Positions 55,408-64,000 of a stretch of DNA of 64,000 nucleotides are shown one piece after another (the first letter of the stretch is position 1; each line of letters opens with the position of its first letter). The DNA comes from Rhodococcus ruber. Lineage in GTDB: Bacteria; Actinomycetota; Actinomycetes; Mycobacteriales; Mycobacteriaceae. The stretch lies in assembly GCF_027270735.1 (NCBI RefSeq), contig NZ_JAPWIJ010000003.1:62001-126000 (forward strand). Reading direction: 5' to 3'. The notes beneath the pieces are model-generated. The model was not told the origin of the DNA, ran no database searches, and was given only the letters and a program-made list of their open reading frames with translations. A program made the position numbers and the translations under genes.

Positions 55408-56352
55408 TCAACCCGGAATCGGATCGAGAGCGCCTGCACTGCGCAACGCGGCCAGGAACGCGTTCGAGATTCCGGGTGCGATAGCCACGGTCGCAAAGCC
55501 CTGCGCACTCGTCGAGTTCGGGGCCGGCAGCCGCACGACCGCTCCGGCCTCGGCCGCGATGAGCGCACCCGCGGCCCAGTCCCACGGACTGAGCCCGTGC
55601 TCGAAGTGCGCGTCGACTGCGCCGGACGCGACCATGCACAGGTCAAGCGCTGCCGATCCGATCCGGCGGATGTCTCGTACCTGAGGCAGCAATTCGGAGA
55701 TGATCGCGCCCTGTACCGCGCGGCGACTCGCCCCATAGCCGAATCCGGTGGCCAACAACGTCATCGACAATTCGGTGACGCCCGAGCACCGCAGGTTCTC
55801 CTCGGTGCCGTCGGCCCCCCGTACGGTGGCACCGCGGCCCTTGGCAGCGGAGTAGACGAGATCGCGAGCAACGTCGACCACGGCCCCCGCCACACTGACA
55901 CCGTCGATCTGAACGGCAACCGACACCGCGTAGGCCGGGATTCCGTACATGAAATTCACGGTCCCGTCGATCGGGTCCAGCACCCACCGCACACCGTCGA
56001 GCGACTCGTCCTCGCTCCCTTCTTCCTCCCCGAGAATGGAATCCGACGGCCGCAGCTGCGCCAACATCTCGCGCAGAACGCGTTCGGTTTCGGTGTCCAC
56101 GACGGTCACCGGATCGGTCGGCGTGCTCTTCGACTGCACTGCGTCGTCATCGACACTCGAACTGCCACCGAACACCTGCGGTCGCCGCAGTCGCACGTGC
56201 TCGGCAGCACGCATCGCGACACGAACGGCAATCTCGTGCAGCACGTCCACGTCTCGCGTGTTCGGTTCGGTGTCCGACCCTCCCGCCGCCTCCGGCGTTC
56301 CGGGCAATTGTGTACTGGCGGTGTCGTTCTGCGATCCGTCTGATTTCGGCAC
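55408..56352 (-). CDS. suhB: Inositol monophosphatase family protein SuhB
   Basis: 314 aa Mg-dependent phosphatase. Motif A is WVLDPIDGTVNF, the metal-binding Glu pair is in ILGEEEGSE, and motif B is SPWDWAAGALIAAEAG. It dephosphorylates inositol phosphate, feeding PI and mycothiol synthesis. The N-terminus is uncertain: GTG 56352 is used, GTG 56370 is another option, and longer frames overlap ppgK. The 30-40 residues after the start are poorly conserved. Confidence 0.9.
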   Translation of the reverse strand: MPKSDGSQNDTASTQLPGTPEAAGGSDTEPNTRDVDVLHEIAVRVAMRAAEHVRLRRPQVFGGSSSVDDDAVQSKSTPTDPVTVVDTETERVLREMLAQLRPSDSILGEEEGSEDESLDGVRWVLDPIDGTVNFMYGIPAYAVSVAVQIDGVSVAGAVVDVARDLVYSAAKGRGATVRGADGTEENLRCSGVTELSMTLLATGFGYGASRRAVQGAIISELLPQVRDIRRIGSAALDLCMVASGAVDAHFEHGLSPWDWAAGALIAAEAGAVVRLPAPNSTSAQGFATVAIAPGISNAFLAALRSAGALDPIPG

Positions 56353-56506
56353 ACGTACATCGCAACACACACCGACGGCCGAGCACCAGCGCAGCGACTC
56401 GGCAAGCACATCGGGGCCGCGTCGGCGTTCCACGAAGACCGAAACGGCACTATTGTTCGGAAGCGACGGCAGCACACGGATTCGATCGGGCCAGGAGCGG
56501 CACCAC

Positions 56507-57328
56507 ATGACACAGGCAGGTTCGGACAACACCCCCGGCGGGGCAGCGCGCCACGGATTCGGCGTCGACGTCGGCGGCAGCGGCATCAAAGGCGGAATCG
56601 TCGACCTGAGCACCGGAGACCTCGTAGGCGACCGCTACAAGATCGAGACTCCCCAGCCGTCCACTCCGGATGCCGTCGCGCGTACCGTCGCGGAGATCGT
56701 CGGGCACTTCGAGTGGACCGGTCCGGTGGGCGTCACACTTCCCGCCGTCGTGACCAACGGCGTGGCTCGTTCGGCGGCCAACATCGACAAGTCCTGGATC
56801 GACACCGACGCCCGAGCACTGTTCGCCAAGGCCATCGGAACCGAGAACATCACCGTCCTCAACGACGCCGATGCGGCCGGAATCGCCGAGGACAAGTACG
56901 GCGGCGGCAAGGGCAAGGACGGCGTCGTCGTGCTACTGACGTTCGGCACCGGTATCGGCTCGGCAGTGCTGCACAACGGGGTGCTGCTGCCCAACACCGA
57001 ATTCGGCCACATGGAGATCGACGGCAAGGAAGCCGAGCACCGTGCCGCGTCGTCGGTCAAGGAGAATCAGGGTTTGTCGTACAAGGAATGGGCCAAGGAG
57101 GTTTCGAAGGTTTTGCAGACGTTCGAGGCGCTGCTGTGGCCGGATTTGTTCATCGCCGGTGGCGGGATCAGTCGGAAGAGCGAGAAGTGGATTCCGCACC
57201 TGACGAACCGCACGCCTGTGGTGCCGGCAACCCTGCTGAACACTGCCGGGATCGTCGGTGCCGCACTCGCTGCGGACAGCGCAGTTCCGTCCGCAGAAAC
57301 CGGCACATCCGCTGGATCGGCGGACTGA
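56507..57328 (+). CDS. ppgK: Polyphosphate glucokinase
   Basis: 273 aa ROK-family kinase that phosphorylates glucose using polyphosphate or ATP. The phosphate-1 loop is GVDVGGSGIKGGIVD, ADAAGIAEDKYGGGKGK lies beside the catalytic Asp (LNDAD), and LLTFGTGIGSA is the phosphate-2 loop. ATG 56507 has AGGAG about 10 nt upstream. It is divergent from suhB and precedes sigA, the order found in mycobacteria. Confidence 0.95.
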   Translation: MTQAGSDNTPGGAARHGFGVDVGGSGIKGGIVDLSTGDLVGDRYKIETPQPSTPDAVARTVAEIVGHFEWTGPVGVTLPAVVTNGVARSAANIDKSWIDTDARALFAKAIGTENITVLNDADAAGIAEDKYGGGKGKDGVVVLLTFGTGIGSAVLHNGVLLPNTEFGHMEIDGKEAEHRAASSVKENQGLSYKEWAKEVSKVLQTFEALLWPDLFIAGGGISRKSEKWIPHLTNRTPVVPATLLNTAGIVGAALAADSAVPSAETGTSAGSAD

Positions 57329-57363
57329 CACGCGGCGTCGCCACCCGCGTAGGACGAGGGTCG

Positions 57364-57392
57364 GTAACAAACTCCTGAGAGGTCGTTACAAT
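57364..57392 (+). promoter_or_regulatory. Candidate promoter of sigA
   Basis: TACAAT (57387-57392) is a good -10 box; GTAACA at 57364-57369 is a weak -35 with 17-nt spacing. The leader would be about 90 nt to the GTG at 57490. Other promoters in the ppgK-sigA gap cannot be excluded. Confidence 0.5.
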
Positions 57393-57489
57393 GGTGTGTG
57401 CCGGTACGCAGCCGGCCTGAATCCCAAGACCTCTCCGCCGGAAACAACTCTGGCGTGACGCCGCACGACTTCGTCACGAAAGGGCGTAC

Positions 57490-58818
57490 GTGGCAGCCAC
57501 CGATATCCGTCAGACCGTAGATTCCGAGACCGAGTCTGCGGCACCTGCACCTGCTGTCAAGGCACCCGCTGCGAAGGCACCGGCAAAGAAGGCTCCGGCA
57601 AAACGCGCCGCGGCCAAGAAGGCACCGGCGAAGAAGACAGCAGCGAAGAAAACAGCAACTCCGGGGACCGGGGACGACGCCGATGAGAGCGCACCCGGAA
57701 TCGAAGACATCGACATTTCGGAAGGCGATCTGGCCGCTGCCGCCAACGATGTCGTCGAGGTCGTCGCTGCCGGTGACGACACCGAAGAGGACGCCACCAG
57801 CGAGCCGACCGCCGAGGACAAGGCGTCGGGCGACTTCGTGTGGGACGAGGAGGAATCCGAGGCGCTGCGTCAGGCACGTAAAGATGCCGAGCTCACCGCC
57901 TCTGCAGACTCGGTCCGCGCGTACCTCAAGCAGATCGGCAAGGTCGCCCTCCTCAACGCGGAGGAAGAAGTCGAACTGGCCAAGCGCATCGAGGCAGGCC
58001 TGTTCGCAGTCGAGAAGATGCGCGAGTCCGCGGAGAAGGGCGAGAAGCTCCCCGTCGCGCAGCGTCGAGACATGACGTGGATCTGCCGTGACGGCAATCG
58101 CGCCAAGAACCATCTTCTCGAAGCCAACCTTCGACTCGTCGTTTCGCTGGCCAAGCGCTACACCGGTCGCGGCATGGCCTTCCTCGACCTGATTCAGGAG
58201 GGCAACCTCGGTCTCATTCGCGCGGTCGAGAAGTTCGACTACACCAAGGGCTACAAGTTCTCCACGTACGCCACCTGGTGGATCCGACAGGCCATCACTC
58301 GGGCCATGGCCGATCAGGCCCGCACTATTCGTATCCCGGTTCACATGGTCGAGGTCATCAACAAGCTCGGCCGCATCCAACGCGAATTGCTTCAGGACCT
58401 GGGTCGCGAGCCCACTCCCGAAGAGCTCGCCAAGGAAATGGACATCACGCCCGAAAAGGTACTGGAGATTCAGCAGTACGCGCGTGAGCCGATCTCCCTC
58501 GACCAGACGATCGGTGACGAGGGCGACAGCCAGCTCGGTGATTTCATCGAGGACTCCGAGGCAGTCGTCGCCGTCGACGCAGTGTCGTTCACGCTTCTGC
58601 AGGACCAGCTCCAGTCGGTGCTCGAGACCCTGTCCGAGCGTGAAGCCGGCGTAGTTCGGCTACGCTTCGGCCTCACCGACGGCCAGCCGCGCACTCTCGA
58701 CGAGATCGGACAGGTGTACGGGGTCACCCGTGAGCGAATCCGCCAGATCGAATCCAAGACGATGTCCAAGCTGCGTCACCCGTCCCGTTCGCAGGTCCTG
58801 CGCGACTACCTGGACTGA
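57490..58818 (+). CDS. sigA: Primary RNA polymerase sigma factor SigA
   Basis: 442 aa housekeeping sigma factor. Residues 20-60 are Lys/Ala/Pro repeats ([11 protein letters not shown] type), then an acidic region, then region 1.2 ([19 protein letters not shown]), region 2 ([21 protein letters not shown] and [20 protein letters not shown]), region 3, and region 4 ([19 protein letters not shown]). GTG 57490 has AAAGG about 7 nt upstream. It is followed by a strong terminator, so sigA ends its own transcript. Confidence 0.97.
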   Translation: MAATDIRQTVDSETESAAPAPAVKAPAAKAPAKKAPAKRAAAKKAPAKKTAAKKTATPGTGDDADESAPGIEDIDISEGDLAAAANDVVEVVAAGDDTEEDATSEPTAEDKASGDFVWDEEESEALRQARKDAELTASADSVRAYLKQIGKVALLNAEEEVELAKRIEAGLFAVEKMRESAEKGEKLPVAQRRDMTWICRDGNRAKNHLLEANLRLVVSLAKRYTGRGMAFLDLIQEGNLGLIRAVEKFDYTKGYKFSTYATWWIRQAITRAMADQARTIRIPVHMVEVINKLGRIQRELLQDLGREPTPEELAKEMDITPEKVLEIQQYAREPISLDQTIGDEGDSQLGDFIEDSEAVVAVDAVSFTLLQDQLQSVLETLSEREAGVVRLRFGLTDGQPRTLDEIGQVYGVTRERIRQIESKTMSKLRHPSRSQVLRDYLD

Positions 58819-58834
58819 GTGACCCGATTCACCG

Positions 58835-58876
58835 AACGACGACCGTCGATCCTCGCGATCGGCGGTCGTCGTTTTA
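58835..58876 (+). terminator. Intrinsic terminator of sigA
   Basis: AACGACGACCG (58835-58845) pairs with CGGTCGTCGTT (58863-58873); an inner CGATC/GATCG pair extends the stem. It ends in a short T-run (58872-58875) 17 nt after the sigA stop. Confidence 0.85.
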
Positions 58877-58883
58877 TGGGCCC

Positions 58884-58917
58884 GGTGTCATCACATCGGG
58901 GGTGTCATCACATCGGG
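58884..58917 (-). repeat. 17-bp tandem duplication over the DUF952 stop codon
   Basis: GGTGTCATCACATCGGG occurs twice, head to tail, at 58884-58900 and 58901-58917. The DUF952 stop (58908-58910) lies in the second unit. It looks like a replication-slip duplication that left the protein end intact. Confidence 0.85.
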
Positions 58918-59267
58918 GGTGCCGAGAACGATCCGTCCGGCCCGGGCCGATAGTCGAGCACTGCCGTGACGGCCGCGATCGGTAGTGGCCCGTACAAATG
59001 TGGAAAGCGCATCGACTCCGGATCGGACGGCACGCCGGGTTCCCATCGCACGGGTGCATTCAGTCGAGCCGGATCCAGACGGAGCAGAACCAGATCCTGC
59101 CGCCCCGGGAACAATCGATTTGCAGGTAGATGCACTTGCTGCGGGGTCGACAGGTGAACGAAACCCACCTCGCCGTACGAGTCCGGCATGTACTCGGCCT
59201 GCCCGCGCATCGACAACCACTCCCCTGCGGTGCAGATGTGAACGAGGTCGTCCTGCTTACTGGTCAC
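58908..59267 (-). CDS. DUF952 domain protein
   Basis: 119 aa. Starts VHICTAGEWLSM, then GFVHLSTPQQVHLPANRLFPG, LLRLDPARLNAPVRWE and PHLYGPLPIAAV, the regular pattern of the DUF952 family (glutathione S-transferase-linked in some annotations, function unproven). GTG 59267 follows CAGAAT (59274-59279) by 6 nt, consistent with leaderless expression; longer frames overlap the EamA gene. Confidence 0.9.
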   Translation of the reverse strand: MTSKQDDLVHICTAGEWLSMRGQAEYMPDSYGEVGFVHLSTPQQVHLPANRLFPGRQDLVLLRLDPARLNAPVRWEPGVPSDPESMRFPHLYGPLPIAAVTAVLDYRPGPDGSFSAPPM

Positions 59268-59295
59268 GACTTCATTCTGCCGGGTGGAGGCTCGG

Positions 59296-60225
59296 TCAGG
59301 GCGGCGGAACGTCGACAACGCCGCGATCTCTGCCGGATGGGAGCCCACCGACGACCACGGCCGCGATGACAGCTGCGATTCCGACAGCCTCCAGGGTCGT
59401 GGGAATCTGAGTCAGGACCACCGCGCCGACCACCGTGGCCGTCGCCGGGAGAAGCGCCAGCAGCAGAGCGAATCGCGCCCTCCCGACTCGCACCAGCACG
59501 TACTGGTCGAGAACGTACGGAACCACACTCGACAGCAGACCGACGCCCAATCCCATAACCCAGATCCGCCAGTCCCCCAAAGCGTCGGCATGCGCCAGCG
59601 CAAACGGCCCGAACAGCGGCACGGCCAGAATCACCGACGCGATTCCGAACCCGGCCGCCATGTCGTCGAGACCCTGACCTGCATCGGCAACGGACTTGCC
59701 CAGGACGATGTAGGCGGCCCACAAGGCCGCCGAGCCCAACGCGAATGCGATTCCTACCAGGCCCACTTCGCCACCCTCGAACTGCGCGGAAGCGATGGCA
59801 CCGACACCGGCGACGACCAGGAGCAGCGCACACACGTCGGCCGGCTTCCTCGACCCGGCTGCTGCGACCGCGATCGGCCCGAGAAATTCGATGGCTACTG
59901 CCGCGCCCAGCGGAAGCCGGGCAATGGCCTCGTAGAACATCGCGTTCATGCCGATCGTCGCGCCGCCGAACGCGGCTGCCGTCCACAGTCGCCGCAGGGA
60001 CCACGTACCGCCCGCACCGGCACGGTGCCGCCAAGGCCGCCGCCAGATCACCAACACCAGCGCCGCACCGAACCCGCGCAGCCACGCCACCGCTGCCGGA
60101 TCGACGGTGTCGAACAAGAACACACCGATCGCCGCACCGACGTACATGCACACCGCGCCGATCACGAACAGCGACGGAATACCCAGCTTCGATGCGCCGG
60201 ACAGCGAACGAGAAGTCGAAGCCAC
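59296..60225 (-). CDS. EamA/RhtA-type exporter
   Basis: 309 aa with ten predicted helices in two EamA repeats. Similarity to the RhtA threonine/homoserine exporter branch is suggested by LPLGAAVAIEFLGPIAVA in the first repeat and VVPYVLDQYVLVRVGRARFALLLALLPATA in the second. It probably exports amino acids or related metabolites. It precedes the DUF952 gene on the same strand, but the latter appears to have its own promoter. Confidence 0.88.
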   Translation of the reverse strand: MASTSRSLSGASKLGIPSLFVIGAVCMYVGAAIGVFLFDTVDPAAVAWLRGFGAALVLVIWRRPWRHRAGAGGTWSLRRLWTAAAFGGATIGMNAMFYEAIARLPLGAAVAIEFLGPIAVAAAGSRKPADVCALLLVVAGVGAIASAQFEGGEVGLVGIAFALGSAALWAAYIVLGKSVADAGQGLDDMAAGFGIASVILAVPLFGPFALAHADALGDWRIWVMGLGVGLLSSVVPYVLDQYVLVRVGRARFALLLALLPATATVVGAVVLTQIPTTLEAVGIAAVIAAVVVGGLPSGRDRGVVDVPPP

Positions 60226-60458
60226 AACAGCGACCCTACTGCCGCGGCTCGCTGCGAACCGTGTCTGCTCTCAGCGAACAGATTTCACGACGTTCCAGCT
60301 CGTGAGGCATGTTTCGTGTTAGTGACAACACAAAGAAACGCGCTCGGGAACAACGCATGACCGCCATACGTCTGACAGAGTGAACGAACCGCGCCATACC
60401 GACGCGGCGGACCGGCCCCAGGCGAACGGGACAACCCGCAAGCCAGTACGGAGGAGTC
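60226..60458. other. 233-nt divergent gap between EamA and DUF7455 genes
   Basis: It holds the ribosome site GGAGGAG just before the DUF7455 ATG. I see no RNA element. An imperfect repeat GTTTCGTGTT with AACACAAAGAAAC near 60308-60336 is the only structure and is weak. Confidence 0.5.
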
Positions 60459-60653
60459 ATGCCCGGAACATTGACCAGCCCACAATTGACAGCAGCGGAC
60501 CGGTGCGACCGGTGCGGTGCAGGGGCTCGCGCGCGTGTCGTGCTCTCGACCGGTGGAGAACTTCTCTTCTGCGGTCACCACGCCGCCGAGCACGAAGCCC
60601 GTCTGCGTGAAGTGAACGCAACGGTGATGACCGAATCGGACTCCACGGTGTAA
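60459..60653 (+). CDS. DUF7455 small zinc-ribbon protein
   Basis: 64 aa. It contains the two halves of a zinc ribbon, CDRCGAGARARVVL and LLFCGHHAAEHE. AGGAG lies 4-8 nt before ATG. These short proteins sit next to sigA or sigB in many actinobacteria and have unknown function. It ends 49 nt before a strong bidirectional terminator. Confidence 0.88.
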   Translation: MPGTLTSPQLTAADRCDRCGAGARARVVLSTGGELLFCGHHAAEHEARLREVNATVMTESDSTV

Positions 60654-60701
60654 TCCACCGAGACGTCGGGGGAAACAGGTTCGCCACGATCGAATCTCAC
60701 G

Positions 60702-60735
60702 AAAAAACGGACGGTCCTCGGACCGTCCGTTTTTT
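60702..60735. terminator. Bidirectional intrinsic terminator
   Basis: A6, a 10-bp stem (CGGACGGTCC / GGACCGTCCG), a 2-nt loop and T6 make a symmetrical terminator. It separates the DUF7455 gene (plus) from the helicase gene (minus, stop at 60748). Confidence 0.95.
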
Positions 60736-60747
60736 GGTGCGCGCCCT

Positions 60748-62496
60748 CTACATCTTTCGCAGCTGAGCGATCCGCTCGCCCAATTGATCGGCCGACGCCA
60801 TTGCCGTCGGCGGGCCGCCGCAGATGCGTCGCAGATCGCCGTGAATCACGCCGTGCGGCTTTCCGGTGCGATGGTGGTACACCGCAACCAAACTGTTCAG
60901 TTCACGCCTCAGGCCGGCCAGCTGGCCCGCACTGGCGGCCCTGTCGTTGACGACGGGAGGGGCCGGAACGGCCGGTCCGGCCGCGGGCTTGTCGATCTGT
61001 TCCTGCTGACGCTGACGCAGCAGGTCGCGCATCTGGGTGGCGTCGAGCAGGCCGGGCAGCCCGAGGTAATCCGCTTCCTCGTCGCTGCCCGAGAACGTCG
61101 CGGTTCCGAACGAGGATCCGTCGTAGATGACCTGGTCGAGTTCGGCGTCTGCGCCCAGGGAGGTGTACGCCTTCTCCTCCTCGCCGAGTTCGTCCTTCTG
61201 CTTGTTCGCATCGGCCAGGAGCTCGTCGTCGAATCCGTCCTTCTCGCGGTGCGGCTTGCCGAGAATGTGGTCACGCTGCGCCTCGAGCTGAGACGCCAGA
61301 TCCAACAGCACCGGTACCGACGGCAGGAAGACACTCGCGGTCTCCCCCTTGCGCCGCGAACGCACGAATCGACCGATCGCCTGCGCGAAATACAGCGGAG
61401 TCGATGCACTGGTCGCGTACACGCCGACGGCCAGACGCGGAACGTCGACGCCCTCGGACACCATGCGAACGGCCACCATCCACCGCTGGTCGCTCTTGCC
61501 GAACTCGGCGATCCGAGCCGAGGACGTGGGATCGTCCGAGAGGACGATGGCCGGCGTCTCCCCCGTGATCACCTCGATGAGCTTCGCGTATGCCCGCGCC
61601 ACCGTCTGATCCGTGGCAATCACGAGCCCGCCCGCGTCGGGCATTCCGCCCGCGCGCAGCTGAGCCAACCGTGTGTTGGCAGCCAACAACACTGCAGGCA
61701 TCCAGTCGCCCTGCGGGTCGAGTGCTGTTCGCCATGCCCGCGCGGTCTGTTCGGCACTGAGCGGCTCGCCCAGTCGGGCGGTGTATTCCTCACCCGCGCT
61801 GTCTCGCCAACGCGCCTCACCGGAATACGCAAGAAACACCACCGGTCGAACGACGCCGTCGGCCAACGCGTCGGAATACCCGTACGAGTGGTCCGCCTTG
61901 GACCGCATCAACCCGTCCTGGTCCGGTTCGTAGTTGACGAACGGAATGGGACTGTCGTCGCTACGGAACGGCGTACCGGTCAGTGCGAGACGTCGGGTGG
62001 CGTCGCCGAAAGCCTCGCGAATGCCTTCTCCCCAGCTCTTCGCATCGCCACCGTGGTGAATTTCGTCGAGGATCACGAGGGTCTTGCGCGCTTCGGTTCG
62101 CACCCGATGCTTGAACGGGTGCGAGGCGATCTGTGCATACGTCACGACCACGCCGTGATAGTCGCTCGACGTCTGACCGGTCGAGTTCGAGAAGCGTGAA
62201 TCCAGGGCGATCCCCACCCTCGCCGCGGACTCCGCCCACTGATGCTTGAGGTGCTCCGTAGGTGCCACGACAGTCACCTGATCGACCGTGCGATGGGCCA
62301 GCAACTCCGCAGCCACGCGCAGAGCGAACGTTGTCTTACCCGCGCCCGGTGTCGCGACGGCCAGGAAGTCCTTCGGTGAGGCCACCAGGTACTTCGTCAG
62401 CGCACGCCGCTGCCACGCGCGCAGCGGCGCTCCCCCGCTCACGGGGGCAGCTGCCTGCTCGGATTGTGGTGTGGGATCGAACATGTCAGCGCTCAC
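60748..62496 (-). CDS. DEAD/DEAH box (SF2) helicase
   Basis: 582 aa. Motif I is ATPGAGKTTFA, motif II is ILDEIHHGG (DEIH), motif III is ALTGTPFRS, and motif VI is QAIGRFVRSRR. The first RecA domain is residues 20-215 and the second 290-430. The C-terminal 150 residues are acidic and Gln-rich, ending in a helical GQLAGLRRELNSLVAVYHHRTGKPHG. It resembles UvrB/restriction-type SF2 enzymes without a nuclease domain. GTG 62496 or ATG 62484 may start it. Divergent from the BrkB gene. Confidence 0.9.
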   Translation of the reverse strand: MSADMFDPTPQSEQAAAPVSGGAPLRAWQRRALTKYLVASPKDFLAVATPGAGKTTFALRVAAELLAHRTVDQVTVVAPTEHLKHQWAESAARVGIALDSRFSNSTGQTSSDYHGVVVTYAQIASHPFKHRVRTEARKTLVILDEIHHGGDAKSWGEGIREAFGDATRRLALTGTPFRSDDSPIPFVNYEPDQDGLMRSKADHSYGYSDALADGVVRPVVFLAYSGEARWRDSAGEEYTARLGEPLSAEQTARAWRTALDPQGDWMPAVLLAANTRLAQLRAGGMPDAGGLVIATDQTVARAYAKLIEVITGETPAIVLSDDPTSSARIAEFGKSDQRWMVAVRMVSEGVDVPRLAVGVYATSASTPLYFAQAIGRFVRSRRKGETASVFLPSVPVLLDLASQLEAQRDHILGKPHREKDGFDDELLADANKQKDELGEEEKAYTSLGADAELDQVIYDGSSFGTATFSGSDEEADYLGLPGLLDATQMRDLLRQRQQEQIDKPAAGPAVPAPPVVNDRAASAGQLAGLRRELNSLVAVYHHRTGKPHGVIHGDLRRICGGPPTAMASADQLGERIAQLRKM

Positions 62497-62673
62497 TGGC
62501 CGCCGGTTCCTGGCATCGATGTACTTCCTCGCGCTCTCGGTAGCCCTGCAGTGTCCGCCGTGGAGCCTATCGCTCCACACCGACCGATCCCGCATCGCTG
62601 GGGTGAACCGGACGCGACACGGCGGGTCGGTCGTTAGGCGAACACGCCTTTCGTCAGGAATGCTGGAGTGACC

Positions 62674-63738
62674 ATGAGTGAGTCAACAGGCACAACGCCG
62701 ACACCGGAGCGGTTGTCGGCGAGAAAGCCGATACGTGCGGTGTGGAAAGTGACTCTGCGCACCCTGAGCAAAGCGTGGGACGACTCGATCTTCAGCAAGG
62801 CCGCCACGGCAGCGTTCTGGCAGACCCTCTCGCTGCCACCGCTCCTCCTCGGTGTGCTGGGCAGCCTGGGATTCGTGGGCGGATGGTTCGGCCCCAATAC
62901 CGTCGACATCATCGAATCCAAGATCATCACCTTCAGCAACACGCTGTTCAGCAGCAGTGTTGTCGATCAGATCATCGCTCCGACCGTCCGAGACGTCCTC
63001 GCGCAGGGAAGTGGCGAGATCGTCTCGGTGGGCTTCCTACTCTCACTGTGGGCCGGCTCGTCGGCGATCTCGACGTTCGTGGACTCCATCGTCGAAGCGC
63101 ACGGACAGGCAGACGCGCGAAATCCCGTCTGGCAAAGGTTCTTCGCCCTGCTTCTCTACGTCGGCTTTCTCGTCATCGCGGTGTTCGTGCTCCCACTCGT
63201 CGCGCTCGGACCGGTGTACGTCCAGCAGATATTGCCCGATTCGTGGATCACGTTCGGCAGCGAACTGATCGACTTCTTCTACTACCCGGCCGTCGGTCTC
63301 CTGCTCATCATCGGTCTGACCACCCTGTACAAGCTTGCTCTGCACACCTCGTTGCCGTGGCACCGACTGCTCGGTGGGGCTCTGCTCGCAGGCGTGTTCT
63401 TCATGATCGCCAGTGCGGTGCTCCGCCGATACCTGACATGGGTGACGAGCACCGGGTACACCTACGGCGCGCTGGCCACGCCGATCGCATTCTTGCTGTT
63501 CACGTTCTTCCTCGGCTTCGCCGTCGTTCTCGGAGCCGAGTTCAACGCGACGATTCAGGAGTTCTGGCCGGCCCGGGCTACTCGAATGGACCAGATGCGC
63601 GAGTGGATCGCGGCGCAGGCAGCCACCGACGAGAAGCCGTCGGGACCGATGACCGCCGTTGCTCGACGGCTCGCCACGGGGCCGATCAAACTGGTGGGAG
63701 AACGCGCCCGGCCCGATCGCCCTCCCACCGCCGAGTAG
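62674..63738 (+). CDS. YihY/BrkB-family membrane protein
   Basis: 354 aa with six predicted membrane helices. Family features are DSIFSKAATAAFWQTLSLPP near residue 35, the SLWAGSSAISTFVDSI helix, YYPAVGLLLIIGLTTLYKLAL, and YGALATPIAFLLFTFFLGFAVVLGAEFNA at the end. Often called ribonuclease BN in error; the role is unknown. ATG 62674 has GGAG 5 nt upstream; GTG 62668 is an alternative. It converges on the DUF3039 gene with 4 nt between stops. Confidence 0.92.
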   Translation: MSESTGTTPTPERLSARKPIRAVWKVTLRTLSKAWDDSIFSKAATAAFWQTLSLPPLLLGVLGSLGFVGGWFGPNTVDIIESKIITFSNTLFSSSVVDQIIAPTVRDVLAQGSGEIVSVGFLLSLWAGSSAISTFVDSIVEAHGQADARNPVWQRFFALLLYVGFLVIAVFVLPLVALGPVYVQQILPDSWITFGSELIDFFYYPAVGLLLIIGLTTLYKLALHTSLPWHRLLGGALLAGVFFMIASAVLRRYLTWVTSTGYTYGALATPIAFLLFTFFLGFAVVLGAEFNATIQEFWPARATRMDQMREWIAAQAATDEKPSGPMTAVARRLATGPIKLVGERARPDRPPTAE

Positions 63739-63742
63739 GTCC

Positions 63743-63979
63743 TCACTCGCCTTTCTTCAAGCCCTCGTAGATCTTCTTGCAGTCGGGGCACACGGGAGAA
63801 CCGGGCTTCGCGGACTTGGTGACAGGAAACACCTCACCGCACAGTGCGACCACGTGTGTACCCATCACGGCGCTCTCGGCGATCTTGTTCTTCTTCACGT
63901 AGTGGAAGAACTTCGGCCGGTCGTCCTCGGTGGTCTCGTCCGGCGCAATGTCGGGACGGTCCTTCGTCTGAGTGCTCAT
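63743..63979 (-). CDS. DUF3039 family protein
   Basis: 78 aa. The core FHYVKKNKIAESAVMGTHVVALCGEVF and VCPDCKKIYEGL holds a HxxxxxC...CPxC arrangement likely to bind zinc. Actinobacterial family of unknown function. ATG 63979 lies 7 nt after TTAATC (63987-63992 on the plus strand as GATTAA), consistent with leaderless expression. It is complete within the window. Confidence 0.9.
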   Translation of the reverse strand: MSTQTKDRPDIAPDETTEDDRPKFFHYVKKNKIAESAVMGTHVVALCGEVFPVTKSAKPGSPVCPDCKKIYEGLKKGE

Positions 63980-64000
63980 GGACACAGATTAATCCGTGGA

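Noticed and set aside
1..64000. CRISPR arrays, insertion sequences, prophage or toxin-antitoxin genes
   Set aside because: No regularly spaced repeats, transposase or integrase motifs, or terminal inverted repeats were seen; the tandem units at 42.15, 50.85 and 58.88 kb are too few and lack spacers.

Overview
The window looks like core chromosome of a mycolic-acid-containing actinomycete, most probably Rhodococcus sensu lato (Nocardiaceae). The DNA is GC-rich, GTG and TTG starts are common, and the gene order follows two long conserved blocks that I recall from Mycobacterium tuberculosis (roughly Rv2603c-Rv2614c and Rv2670c-Rv2703). Lineage markers include PimA, AftC, Cei, polyphosphate glucokinase, SigK/RskA and several actinobacterial DUF families. 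I see no phage, insertion sequence, transposase, CRISPR array or toxin-antitoxin module.

Region 1 (1-11.4 kb, mostly minus strand): ruvC (cut by the left edge), yebC, pdxT, tesB and pdxS (PLP synthesis plus a thioesterase). A plus-strand kinase-like gene with a ruined P-loop sits among them. Next come a Nudix protein, pimA, the PIM acyltransferase, pgsA, a HIT protein and thrS, which form the phosphatidylinositol-mannoside operon. Region 2 (11.4-12.1 kb): tRNA-Val(CAC) on the minus strand, then tRNA-Gly(GCC), tRNA-Cys(GCA) and tRNA-Val(GAC) on the plus strand, closed by a strong terminator.

Region 3 (12.1-28.1 kb): small conserved genes, zapE, a RibD-like reductase, a secreted hydrolase-fold lipoprotein, aftC (arabinan branching), msrB, a MaoC protein, a molybdopterin enzyme, the heme genes hemE-hemY-hemQ, DUF3000 and rnd. 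Region 4 (28.1-37.5 kb) looks inserted relative to M. tuberculosis, where rnd and dxs are neighbours: fadAB, an ECF41/SigJ sigma factor with a flavodoxin and an NmrA-like protein, a sugar-porter MFS gene with a YciI-like partner, then dxs.

Region 5 (37.7-44.9 kb): a three-domain glutaminase, sigK-rskA with a near-perfect SigK promoter, a DrrAB exporter, a CGNR regulator and an orphan siderophore-binding lipoprotein with an IdeR-like box. Region 6 (44.9-58.9 kb): an rRNA/tRNA uracil methyltransferase, an APC permease divergent from the TrkA pair, DUF3159, OB-fold, DUF3710, dut, DUF3093, DUF4193, cei, suhB, ppgK and sigA. Region 7 (58.9-64 kb): DUF952, an EamA exporter, DUF7455, a DEAD/DEAH helicase, a BrkB-type membrane protein and DUF3039.

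The most notable observations are these. A repeat of about 25 bp occurs both between genes (50.85 kb) and, in frame, at the end of the DrrA gene (42.15 kb). Two apparent pseudoenzymes occur: a kinase without a Walker A lysine and an alpha/beta hydrolase without the nucleophile serine. A membrane protein carries two L7/L12 C-terminal-like motifs. The SigK promoter is followed by a four-codon leader ORF. Many genes have a -10 box 6-8 nt before the start codon, as expected of leaderless mRNAs.
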